Shown in pieces: positions 9,152 to 16,989 of a stretch of DNA of 64,000 bases (position 1 is the stretch's first letter; each line of letters opens with the position of its first letter). The stretch is from Anaerolinea thermophila UNI-1. GTDB taxonomy: Bacteria > Chloroflexota > Anaerolineae > Anaerolineales > Anaerolineaceae. The position numbers and the translations under genes were made by a program. The stretch spans positions 682,001 through 746,000 of the forward strand of contig NC_014960.1 in the NCBI RefSeq assembly GCF_000199675.1, in the 5' to 3' direction. Below the pieces are notes generated by a model. That model searched no databases, was not told the origin of the DNA, and saw only the letters and a list, made by a program, of their open reading frames with translations.

Positions 9152-10108
9152 ATGCGCGTTGGACAGAACCCGGCAAAATTCGTCAAAGAGGTAGCCCGTC
9201 CGGAACGCATTACCGTTGCGGTGCTGAATTATATTCCTTTTCTCAGCGGTTTTTACGCTGAGGCGCTGGACGTGCTGAAAGTGTGCCTGGAAAGCGCCCG
9301 CACCGAGGCAGGTTTGCCCTTTGATTTACTGGTCTTCGATAACGCTTCCTGCGAAGAGGTGCGCCAGTACCTTTTGGATGAGCATCAAGCCGGACGCATT
9401 CAGTACCTTTTCCTTTCAGAGAAGAATCTGGGCAAGGGCGGCGCCTGGAACATCATCCTCTCCGGTGCGCCCGGCGAGATCATCTCGTATGCCGACAGCG
9501 ATGTGCTTTTCTCTCCGGGCTGGCTCAAGCGTTCGGTCGAGATTCTGGAAACCTACCCCAACGTGGGCATGGTGACCGCGCGCCCCTTCCGCACCCGCGA
9601 GGAATACATGACCGCCACACTGGACTGGGCGCGGCGCACCTCTGAGGTGCAGGTGGAGCAGGGTCAACTCATCCCCTGGGAGACCTTCCTGGAATTTGAC
9701 CTCAGTTTGGGACAGAGCGAGGAAGAAATCCGCCAGCGTTATGAAAGCACCCGCGACGTGCGCCTGACTTATCAGGGCGTTCCGGCGTTTGTGGGCGCTT
9801 CGCACTGGCAGTTTACCGCCTGGAAGAGTACCCTGCAGAATTTCCTGCCCTTCAACATGGATCGCCCGATGGGGCAGGTTAAGCAACTGGACGAGCGCAT
9901 GAACGCCGCGGGTTTTCTGCGTCTGATGACTGCCGAACCGCTGGCGATGAACATGAGCAACACCCTGCGCGGCGTCCGTCAGACGGTTACCGCGCCTGCA
10001 CCCCAACCCGGGCGCAAGAAAACTTCTCCCCTGCTGGAGTTTCCGCCGGTGAAGAAGGTGTTGCTCTCACTCTACGATTCCATTTTCCGCTGGTATTATG
10101 ACCGATAA
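9152..10108 (+). CDS. Glycosyltransferase family 2-like
   Basis: This 318-residue GT-A protein begins with ITVAVLNYIPFLSGFY, followed by LLVFDNASCEEVR and FLSEKNLGKGGAWN. These are the standard GT2 nucleotide-binding strand, the 'D-N-A-S' turn and the 'N-x-G' segment. YADSDVLFSPGWL supplies the Asp-x-Asp metal site. The region after residue 150 is longer than in minimal GT2 proteins and is not assignable. The last 11 bp overlap the start of the next gene. Donor and acceptor are not known. Confidence 0.8.
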   Translation: MRVGQNPAKFVKEVARPERITVAVLNYIPFLSGFYAEALDVLKVCLESARTEAGLPFDLLVFDNASCEEVRQYLLDEHQAGRIQYLFLSEKNLGKGGAWNIILSGAPGEIISYADSDVLFSPGWLKRSVEILETYPNVGMVTARPFRTREEYMTATLDWARRTSEVQVEQGQLIPWETFLEFDLSLGQSEEEIRQRYESTRDVRLTYQGVPAFVGASHWQFTAWKSTLQNFLPFNMDRPMGQVKQLDERMNAAGFLRLMTAEPLAMNMSNTLRGVRQTVTAPAPQPGRKKTSPLLEFPPVKKVLLSLYDSIFRWYYDR

Positions 10109-11543
10109 AACGATTTTCATCTCTGCCGATCACGGACTTTCGATTGTCTATTTCCTGCAAACGGACGTCCTGCCCACCCTGCTGGAAAGCGGCGCGCGGG
10201 TGGTTGTCCTCACGGATGACGGCATCCGTGATCAGATTGCCGCCAAATTTTCCCAGCCCAATCTGATCATCGAAGGATTGCGCTTCCGCCAGTGCCGCGA
10301 GTACTTCGAGAAAAACGATCACTCACTGCAGTACTGGATGCACTTTCTGCGCTGGATGGGCGGCTCAAACCGCATCAACACCAATGCCATGGACGGACAT
10401 TTGCGCCAGATGGCGCACGAAGCCTCGCCGCGCGGCAAGCGCCTCATGCCCCTCATTCGCGGGCTGACGTACGTCCTGCGCCGCTCTCGTCTGGCGCGCC
10501 AGGCGCTGGTGAACTTCCAGCGCCGCTACACGCCCAACATTTACGGCGATTTGTTCGAGAAGTACCAGCCCTCGCTGGTGGTTGCCAGCACTCCCGGCTG
10601 GCGCTGGGATCGCTATCTTCTGCGCGAAGCCGCGGCACGCGGTATCCCCACCGCCGCGGTGATTGTCGGCTGGGACAACCCTTCCAGTTACCGCCTGCCC
10701 GGTGCACCGGTGGACTGGATTACCTGCTGGAGCGAGATTCAGAAGCAGGAACTGGTGCTGGGCTCGGACTGGAAGCCTGAGCGCGTGCATGTGGGCGGTA
10801 TTCCTTCCTACGATGGCTATTTCCGCGGCACGTGGAAGATGTCCCGCGAGGAATACTTCCGCCTGCATGGGCTGGATCCCAACCGCAAACTGCTTTCGTA
10901 TGCCTGCTCGTTCGTCACCTTTTCGCCAAATTTTGCCAACATCCGCGCACTGGCGGAACTGGTGCATCAGGACGCGCTGGCAGAGCCGACACAACTGCTC
11001 ATCCGTCTGCACCCCAATCACTTCCAGCCGGGCTCGCTCTACGAGCAGGAAGCCAACCGCGTGCGCGAGTTGATTCGCGGTATGCCGCACGTTCATCTGG
11101 TGGAACCGGTGCCGCTGGGCGGCGAACTGGGCTACTACTCCGGGGAGGACATGCCCGAAAAAGCCTCGATGATGGCGTATTCGGACGTTTTTCTGACGGT
11201 GTACTCCACCATGGTGGTGGAGACCGCCATTCACGACCGTCCGATTGTCAGCGTGTGCATTGACGAGCCGGGCGGCTGGAACACGCCGGGAAAATTCTCT
11301 CTCTCCCTGCAGGAAATTGGCGAATGGCCCACCCATCTGCGCTTCCGCGCCGCCGGAGCGGGCAGGGTAGCCTACAACGCCGAGCAGTTGAAGGACATCC
11401 TCAACCTGTACCTGCGCGCCCCCGAAACCGACTCGGCTCAGCGCCGCAAGTTCATTCAGGACGAGTGCACCTTTACCGATGGCTCTGCCGGATGGCGCAC
11501 TGGAACTTTTCTGCGCAGTCTGCTGGAAAGAGGTGAGGCATGA
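10098..11543 (+). CDS. Capsule synthase/CDP-glycerol transferase-like GT-B protein
   Basis: This 481-residue protein has the same late-domain pattern as the proteins at 801 and 16990. LLIRLHPNHFQPG holds the His-Pro pair, and FLTVYSTMVVETAIHDRPIV holds Ser-Thr followed by the conserved Glu. The N-terminal domain starts IFISADHGLSIVYFLQ, which resembles the entry strand of UDP-GlcNAc 2-epimerase/GT-B folds. GWDNPSSYRLPGAPVDWITC is typical of the hinge. It may transfer a CMP-activated sugar or polyol phosphate. It overlaps both neighbours, by 11 bp upstream and 4 bp downstream. Confidence 0.65.
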   Translation: MTDKTIFISADHGLSIVYFLQTDVLPTLLESGARVVVLTDDGIRDQIAAKFSQPNLIIEGLRFRQCREYFEKNDHSLQYWMHFLRWMGGSNRINTNAMDGHLRQMAHEASPRGKRLMPLIRGLTYVLRRSRLARQALVNFQRRYTPNIYGDLFEKYQPSLVVASTPGWRWDRYLLREAAARGIPTAAVIVGWDNPSSYRLPGAPVDWITCWSEIQKQELVLGSDWKPERVHVGGIPSYDGYFRGTWKMSREEYFRLHGLDPNRKLLSYACSFVTFSPNFANIRALAELVHQDALAEPTQLLIRLHPNHFQPGSLYEQEANRVRELIRGMPHVHLVEPVPLGGELGYYSGEDMPEKASMMAYSDVFLTVYSTMVVETAIHDRPIVSVCIDEPGGWNTPGKFSLSLQEIGEWPTHLRFRAAGAGRVAYNAEQLKDILNLYLRAPETDSAQRRKFIQDECTFTDGSAGWRTGTFLRSLLERGEA

Positions 11544-12511
11544 AATTTCTGATTGCCGGATTTGGTTCGATTGGCAGACGTCACCTGCGCAATTTGCGTG
11601 CGCTGGGAGAGGAAGATATCCTGCTTCTGCGCTCCCATCGCAGTACCCTGCCTGATGATGAAATTGCCGGATTGCCGGTAGAAACCGATATCCACGCCGC
11701 GCTGGCGCACCGCCCGGATGCGGTGATTATTGCCAACCCCACCGCACTGCACCTGCAGGTAGCCATTCCGGCGGCGGAGCAGGGCTGTTCTATCCTCATG
11801 GAAAAGCCCATTGCCGACTCCACCGAGGACATTCCCGCCCTGCGGCGTGCGCTGGAAAAGGGCGGCGGGCAGTTGCTGGTGGGCTTTCAGTTCCGCTTTC
11901 ATCCCACCTTACAGCAAGCCGCCAAACTGCTCTCTGAGGGTGTTATCGGACGGGTGGTTTCGGTGCGTTCGCACTGGGGCGAATACTTGCCCAACTGGCA
12001 TCCCTGGGAGGACTACCGCCAGAGTTATGCCGCGCGTCCCGACCTGGGCGGCGGGGTGATTCTGACTCTCTGTCATCCGTTCGATTACCTGCGCTGGTTG
12101 CTTGGCGAGTATGCCATCGGCTGGGCAGGCGGCGGTACCCTGGGCGATCTGGAATTGCAGGTGGAGGACTGCGCCGAGATTGGGTTGAAGTTCCGCAACG
12201 GCGCGGTGGGCACATTGCATCTGGATTACCTGCAACAGCCCCCCCGCCATACGCTGGAAGTCATCGGCACGGCAGGCACCTTGCAGTGGGACAACGCCGA
12301 TGCCACCTTGCGGGTGTTCCGCGCGGGCGAAAGTGACTGGCAGGTCTTCTCTGCACCAGAGGGCTTTGAGCGCAACTGGATGTTCCTTGAAGAGATGCGC
12401 CACTTCCTGGCGGTGGCTCGCCGGGAAGTTCAGCCTGCCTGCACGCTGGAAGACGGCGTGCGCGCTCTGCAACTGGCGCTGGCGGCTCGCGAAGCCCTGA
12501 AAGCGATATAA
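11540..12511 (+). CDS. Gfo/Idh/MocA family sugar oxidoreductase
   Basis: This 323-residue NAD(P)-dependent oxidoreductase starts MKFLIAGFGSIGRRHLRNL, a classic GxGxxG Rossmann motif at residues 7-12. IIANPTALHLQVA and ILMEKPIADS give the Glu-Lys-Pro signature with the catalytic Lys. HPWEDYRQSYAARPDLGGGVILTLCHPFDYLRW-like segments carry the usual C-terminal active-site Asp and His. Enzymes of this family oxidise or reduce sugars or nucleotide sugars. Members occur in nonulosonate and flagellin-glycan loci, for example PtmF-like proteins. The start overlaps the upstream stop (ATGA). The substrate is unknown. Confidence 0.85.
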   Translation: MKFLIAGFGSIGRRHLRNLRALGEEDILLLRSHRSTLPDDEIAGLPVETDIHAALAHRPDAVIIANPTALHLQVAIPAAEQGCSILMEKPIADSTEDIPALRRALEKGGGQLLVGFQFRFHPTLQQAAKLLSEGVIGRVVSVRSHWGEYLPNWHPWEDYRQSYAARPDLGGGVILTLCHPFDYLRWLLGEYAIGWAGGGTLGDLELQVEDCAEIGLKFRNGAVGTLHLDYLQQPPRHTLEVIGTAGTLQWDNADATLRVFRAGESDWQVFSAPEGFERNWMFLEEMRHFLAVARREVQPACTLEDGVRALQLALAAREALKAI

Positions 12512-12538
12512 TTGCCTGCCGAAAAGGAGAAACGCGGA

Positions 12539-13276
12539 ATGAAACGCTTGCAATTTCATGGGTGGATGGGACTGCTGGTGCTGACGATGCTGGTGGTGAG
12601 CGCATGCACCCCGCCAGCGCCCGCGGCTACTCCCACCCCGGTTTCGACGGATACGCCTCAGCCTTCGGCGACGGCAACCCCCACGGCTACGCTCACGCTG
12701 ACGCCCACCGTCACGGCTACACCTACCCAAACCCCCACCTCAACCCTGACTCCCACGCTTGCGCCGTCCTTTGAGCAGGCTAAGGTCATTGAACTGCGTT
12801 ATCAGACCGTAGGCGGGTATCAAATCACCATGGTGGTGCCGGCTGTCAATGCCCCTTACAACGTCATCCTGGGCGGGATTAACTTCAAATGCTCTTTTGA
12901 TGAAAAGTACCCGGATCGGTTGTTCTGCTTTGGCTTGGCAAAGCCGCCTATGGATCAATCCATTACGCTGGCTTTCCTGCACCCGGACACGGGTAAGGTG
13001 ATTTATCAGGGCAAAATTGTGCTGGATTCCCGGGCTTTGCCTACGCCGGTTCCATCGGGATACAGTCAGTATGATTGTCCGGATCGCGGCAAGAACGTCA
13101 CCTGTGAGATTGAGTGTCGTATTGCGCCGGATGGCGTGCCCTGTATGGTAGCCACCTGTTTCGATGCATGCGGTCCGTATTACTCGGTGCATACCTGTCC
13201 GGAGGACGTTTCGCAGTGGAACATGTGCAACGATGAACTCTTGAGGGAGATGAAATCCCGCTACAACATTCCATAG
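12539..13276 (+). CDS. Ten-cysteine lipoprotein, copy 1
   Basis: This 245-residue predicted lipoprotein has a type II signal: MKRLQFHGWMGLLVLTMLVV followed by lipobox SAC, with Cys23 as lipidation site. I chose this ATG over an upstream TTG because AAGGAGA precedes it. Residues about 25-75 are a Thr/Pro-rich tether. The globular part has KCSFDEKYPDRLFC and a cysteine-dense tail with YDCPDRGKNVTCEIECRIAP and VATCFDACGPYYSVHTC. Excluding the lipobox Cys, ten cysteines are conserved with copy 2 at 13290, enough for five disulfides. It should sit on the outer face of the membrane. No family is recognised. Its position inside a glycan operon suggests a role at the cell surface. Confidence 0.75.
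   Translation: MKRLQFHGWMGLLVLTMLVVSACTPPAPAATPTPVSTDTPQPSATATPTATLTLTPTVTATPTQTPTSTLTPTLAPSFEQAKVIELRYQTVGGYQITMVVPAVNAPYNVILGGINFKCSFDEKYPDRLFCFGLAKPPMDQSITLAFLHPDTGKVIYQGKIVLDSRALPTPVPSGYSQYDCPDRGKNVTCEIECRIAPDGVPCMVATCFDACGPYYSVHTCPEDVSQWNMCNDELLREMKSRYNIP
12613..12768 (+). repeat. Thr/Pro-rich low-complexity coding repeat
   Basis: The DNA repeats short ACN-CCN codon units and encodes the Thr/Pro/Ala tether of lipoprotein copy 1. A similar but shorter stretch lies in copy 2 at about 13381-13503. Such tracts can vary in length by slippage. Confidence 0.7.
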
Positions 13277-13289
13277 AGGTGCTTCAACA

Positions 13290-14018
13290 ATGAAAAAAGG
13301 TTGGATGGTTGTTGTTTTCTTGGTAGTTTTCCTGCAAGCCTGTCAGCCTCAGATGGTGTCTTCTCTCCAACTGCCCACCAATACCAGTGTGGTTATTCCT
13401 ACAGACACGGCTGTTCCCTCGGCGACGGCAACTCAGACCCCTACCATGACTCAAACGCCTACCATGACGCCCACGGTCACGCAGTCCCCTGCTGCGACGC
13501 CGATGGCGCGTTTTAACGAATTGAAGCTGCTGTTGCTGGAAAACAAACTGGGCGGCTGGACGATGCAGTGGGTTCTGCCTGGCGTTCAAATTCCTTTGAA
13601 ACTTTTGCTGGACAACCGCGAATATACCTGCACGGTGGATGTAAAGTACCCAGACCGTCTCTTCTGTCAGGGGCTGGCTCAACCTGCGCTGGAGCGTCCC
13701 ATTACATTGGTCTTTGTGAACCCGGAGAACGGTAAAGAGATCTACCGTACGGAATTTATCATCCCTGTGGCTTTGTTGAAGCCCCCCACGCCGGTCGGCT
13801 ATGCTCAGACCAACTGCCCTGACCGCGGAAAGAACGTTTCCTGCGAGACGGAATGCCGCATTGCCCCGGATGGAACGCCGTGTATTGTAGCCACCTGCGT
13901 GGATGCCTGCGGACCGTACTTCTCGGTGCATTCCTGCCCGGATGACATGCCGCTCCCTTCGCATTCCTGCACTGCCGAACAATGGGTGGCAATGAAGAAA
14001 AAGTATCAGATTCCGTAA
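13290..14018 (+). CDS. Ten-cysteine lipoprotein, copy 2
   Basis: This 242-residue paralogue follows copy 1 after 13 bp. The signal is MKKGWMVVVFLVVF with lipobox LQAC and Cys18 as lipidation site. A Thr/Pro/Met tether occupies residues 30-70. The core TCTVDVKYPDRLFC and the tail NCPDRGKNVSCETECRIAP plus VATCVDACGPYFSVHSC match copy 1 cysteine for cysteine. Both proteins end in a short charged helix and the residues IP. The pair is clearly a tandem duplication that has diverged outside the cysteine frame. I do not recognise the domain. The strong disulfide potential and lipid anchor point to an extracytoplasmic location. Confidence 0.75.
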   Translation: MKKGWMVVVFLVVFLQACQPQMVSSLQLPTNTSVVIPTDTAVPSATATQTPTMTQTPTMTPTVTQSPAATPMARFNELKLLLLENKLGGWTMQWVLPGVQIPLKLLLDNREYTCTVDVKYPDRLFCQGLAQPALERPITLVFVNPENGKEIYRTEFIIPVALLKPPTPVGYAQTNCPDRGKNVSCETECRIAPDGTPCIVATCVDACGPYFSVHSCPDDMPLPSHSCTAEQWVAMKKKYQIP

Positions 14019-14028
14019 AAGAGGAAGT

Positions 14029-14853
14029 ATGAGCGATATTTTTGAGAAATTCAGTTTGAAGGGGCGCGCCGCGATTGTCACCGGCGGCGCTGGATTGCTG
14101 GGCATGGAGTTCTGCCGTACGCTGGGACAGGCAGGCGCTTCTGTGCTGGTGGCAGACCTGAACGCCGAGGCGGCATACCGCACTGCAGAGAGCCTGCGCG
14201 CTGAGGGCTTGACGGCTTTACACGCTGTCGTGGATGTCACCCAGCCCGAATCGGTGCAGGCGATGGTGGAAGCCTGCGTGGACGAATTTGGCTCGCTGGA
14301 TGTCATCGTCAACTCTGCCGCCATGGATCCCAAGTTCGACGCCTCGCAGGCGGGCAAACACACCAACGCCTTTGAGGATTACCCGCTGGAGATGTGGAAG
14401 CAAGCCCTGGATGTCAACCTGACCGGTGTGTTCCTGTGCTGTCAGGCGGCGGCGCGTCAGATGGTAGCGCAGGGCGGGCGCGGTTCGATTATCAATATTT
14501 GCTCTACCTATGGGCTGGTGCCCCCCGATCAGCGCATTTATGAAAAGCCCGGTCAGCCCAAGCAGTTCAAGCCGGCTTTCTACACCGCCACCAAAGCCGG
14601 TGTGCTGGGCTTGACCAAGTACATTGCGGCTTATTACGCTGGCACGCAGATTCGTGCCAACTGCCTCACTCCTGGCGGTGTGTACAACAATCACGATGAG
14701 ACCTTCGTGCGCAATTATTCCTACCGTACCATCATGGGACGCATGGCTCAGCGCGACGAGATGAATGGTGCTCTGCTCTTCCTGGCTTCGGATGCCTCGT
14801 CTTATATGACCGGCGGAAACATTATCGTGGATGGAGGCTGGACGGTATGGTAG
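14029..14853 (+). CDS. SDR family oxidoreductase, PtmA-like
   Basis: This 274-residue classical SDR has TGGAGLLGMEFC as cofactor motif, NSAAMDP in the NAG position, Ser in INICSTYGLV and YTATKAG as catalytic YxxxK. The C-terminus RANCLTPGGVYNNHDETFV and DASSYMTGGNIIVDGGWTVW is the layout I associate with PtmA-type oxidoreductases from flagellin-glycan loci. It overlaps the next gene, a NeuA-type fusion, by 7 bp, as ptmA and ptmB are paired elsewhere. It probably acts on a sugar or sugar-acid intermediate. The exact substrate is not known. Confidence 0.8.
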   Translation: MSDIFEKFSLKGRAAIVTGGAGLLGMEFCRTLGQAGASVLVADLNAEAAYRTAESLRAEGLTALHAVVDVTQPESVQAMVEACVDEFGSLDVIVNSAAMDPKFDASQAGKHTNAFEDYPLEMWKQALDVNLTGVFLCCQAAARQMVAQGGRGSIINICSTYGLVPPDQRIYEKPGQPKQFKPAFYTATKAGVLGLTKYIAAYYAGTQIRANCLTPGGVYNNHDETFVRNYSYRTIMGRMAQRDEMNGALLFLASDASSYMTGGNIIVDGGWTVW

Positions 14854-16082
14854 ATGCCAAGCCTGAAGTCCTTGCCATCATCCCGGCGCGGGGCGGTTCC
14901 AAGGGCATTCCCCGCAAGAACATCAAGTCCTTTGCCGGTCATCCGTTGATTGCTTATTCCATCGCCGCAGGTGTGCAGGCGGAGAGCGTCACCCGGGTGA
15001 TTGTTTCCACCGATGATGAGGAAATTGCCACGGTGGCACGGGAGTACGGCGCGGAAGTGCCTTTCCTGCGCCCGGAAGAACTGGCGCAGGATCAGACGCT
15101 GGATTTACCCGTCTTTCAACATGCCCTGCGCTGGCTGGAAGAACACGAAGGCTATCGCCCCGAAGTGGTGGTGCAATTGCGTCCCACTTCTCCGGTGCGC
15201 CCGCCCCATCTGGTGGATGAAGCCGTGCGCATCCTGCTGGAACATCCCGAAGCCGATTCGGTGCGTGGGGTGGTTCCTGCGGGACAGAATCCCCACAAGA
15301 TGTGGCGAATTGACCCGCAAAGCGGGATGATGAAAAATCTGCTGGACGTACCTGGTGTGGATGAGCCTTACAATGCCCCCCGGCAGATTCTCCCGCCGGT
15401 ATACTGGCAGACCGGACACATCGACGCCATTCGCCCGCGGGTGATTCATGGTGGTTCGATGAGCGGCAGGATCATCCTGCCGGTGATGGTGGATCCGGCG
15501 TACACGGTGGACATTGACACGCCCAAGGATTGGGCACGCTCCGAATGGCTGGTATGGTACAGTGATCTGGAAATTGTTTATCCCGGACGCCGCCGCCGAC
15601 CGCTTCCTCAGCGGGTGGATCTGGTGGTACTGGACTTCGACGGGGTGATGACCGACAACCGGGTTTGGGTGAACGAGGAAGGGCGCGAAATGGTCGCCGC
15701 CAATCGCTCCGACAGTTTGGGGCTTGGCTACCTGCGCCGCGAAGGCGTGAAGGTGGTGGTGCTTTCCACCGAAACCAACCCGGTGGTGGCGGCGCGTTGC
15801 CGCAAGTTGAACCTGCCGGTTTATCAGGGCGTTGCCGATAAAGCCGCGGCACTGCCGGGAATTTTGCAGGAAATGGGGGTATTGCCTGAAAACACCATCT
15901 ACGTAGGCAACGACAGCAACGACATCCCCTGCTTCCCGCTGGTAGCCTGTGCGCTGGTGGTAGAAGACGCACAAACGGCAGCACGGCGGGCAGCGGATAT
16001 CATCCTGACCCGTAAGGGCGGTCACGGCGCGGTGCGGGAAGTCTGCGACATCCTGCTTCAGCGCATGGGGAAATTTGCATAA
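14847..16082 (+). CDS. neuA: CMP-nonulosonate synthetase fused to HAD phosphatase
   Basis: This 411-residue protein joins two enzymes. Residues 1-235 are a NeuA-type cytidylyltransferase with the CTP-binding IIPARGGSKGIPRKNIKSF, then LRPTSPVRPP and TVDIDTPKDW. Residues about 255-411 are a KdsC-like HAD phosphatase: motif I LDFDGVMTDN with nucleophile Asp263 and Asp265, STETNP as motif II, a Lys in GVADKAAAL, and VGNDSNDIPCF as motif IV. In known systems this HAD type removes phosphate from KDO-8-P or KDN-9-P, and NeuA-HAD fusions occur with NeuB. Here one polypeptide could dephosphorylate a nonulosonate phosphate and then activate it with CTP. The NeuB2 gene follows after 22 bp. KDN-9-phosphate as substrate is an inference. 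Confidence 0.88.
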   Translation: MVDAKPEVLAIIPARGGSKGIPRKNIKSFAGHPLIAYSIAAGVQAESVTRVIVSTDDEEIATVAREYGAEVPFLRPEELAQDQTLDLPVFQHALRWLEEHEGYRPEVVVQLRPTSPVRPPHLVDEAVRILLEHPEADSVRGVVPAGQNPHKMWRIDPQSGMMKNLLDVPGVDEPYNAPRQILPPVYWQTGHIDAIRPRVIHGGSMSGRIILPVMVDPAYTVDIDTPKDWARSEWLVWYSDLEIVYPGRRRRPLPQRVDLVVLDFDGVMTDNRVWVNEEGREMVAANRSDSLGLGYLRREGVKVVVLSTETNPVVAARCRKLNLPVYQGVADKAAALPGILQEMGVLPENTIYVGNDSNDIPCFPLVACALVVEDAQTAARRAADIILTRKGGHGAVREVCDILLQRMGKFA

Positions 16083-16104
16083 ATTCAAACAGAGGAGTGG
16101 AAAA

Positions 16105-16977
16105 ATGGCACGAGAAGTGAAAATTGGCAACCGCATGGTCGGAGACGGACATCCCACTTACATCGCGGCTGAAATCGGTATCAATCACAACGGCGACCTG
16201 GATATTGCCAAGCGCATGATTCTGGAAGCCAAGCGTGCCGGGGTGGACTCGGTCAAATTCCAGAAGCGCACCCCGGAAATCTGCGTCCCGCGTGATCAAT
16301 GGGACATCATGCGCGAGACCCCCTGGGGTTACATCAGTTACATTGAGTATCGCCGCAAGATGGAGTTCGGGCTGGAAGAGTACAAAGAGATTGACCGCTA
16401 CTGCAAAGAAGTGGGGATTGACTGGTTTGCCTCGGTGTGGGATGAGCCTTCGGTGGACTTTCTGGAGCAGTTTGACCCTATTGCCTACAAAGTGCCCTCG
16501 GCGGCACTGACCGATCACGGCTTGCTGAGTAAACTGCGCGAGACCGGACGCCCGGTGATTCTCTCTACCGGCATGTCCACCATGGAGCAGATTCGTGCTG
16601 CGGTGAGTTTGCTGGATATGGATAAACTGGTGATCACCCATGCTACCAGCACTTATCCGTGCGACCCGGAAGAACTCAACCTGCGGGTCATTGAGAAACT
16701 GCGCGCCGAGTTTCCCTGCCCGATTGGCTACTCCGGACATGAGGTGGGCTTGATTCCTTCGGTGGTGGCGGTAGCGTTGGGGGCTTGCCTGGTGGAGCGC
16801 CACATCACGCTGGACCGCGCCATGTGGGGCTCGGATCAGGCGGCATCGGTCGAGCCGCAGGGCTTTGAGCGCCTGGTCAAGTACATCCGCGTCACCGAGG
16901 TGGCGCTGGGCGATGGCGTCAAGCGTGTTTATCCCAGCGAACTGTCTTCGCTGAAGAAACTGCGCCGCTTCCAGTAG
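16105..16977 (+). CDS. Short NeuB-family nonulosonate synthase lacking SAF domain
   Basis: This 290-residue enzyme is the second PEP-condensing synthase here. The start is the ATG after GAGGAG at 16092; an upstream in-frame ATG at 16075 overlaps neuA and lacks a ribosome site. The barrel motifs are present: TYIAAEIGINHNGDLDIAK, VKFQKRTPE, YKVPSAALTDH, ILSTGMSTM, THATSTYP and IGYSGHEVG with ERHITLDRAMWGSDQ. It stops at LSSLKKLRRFQ, just where full-length NeuB proteins enter the SAF domain. In Neisseria NeuB that domain supplies an Arg contacting the N-acetyl group of the partner active site. Its absence hints at a different acceptor such as mannose-6-phosphate, which is inferred. Confidence 0.82.
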   Translation: MAREVKIGNRMVGDGHPTYIAAEIGINHNGDLDIAKRMILEAKRAGVDSVKFQKRTPEICVPRDQWDIMRETPWGYISYIEYRRKMEFGLEEYKEIDRYCKEVGIDWFASVWDEPSVDFLEQFDPIAYKVPSAALTDHGLLSKLRETGRPVILSTGMSTMEQIRAAVSLLDMDKLVITHATSTYPCDPEELNLRVIEKLRAEFPCPIGYSGHEVGLIPSVVAVALGACLVERHITLDRAMWGSDQAASVEPQGFERLVKYIRVTEVALGDGVKRVYPSELSSLKKLRRFQ

Positions 16978-16989
16978 GGAGGAACGGGT

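Noticed and set aside
12613..12768. Short repeats looking like a tandem array or CRISPR
   Set aside because: They are codon repeats for a Thr/Pro tether with no spacers or uniform repeat length.
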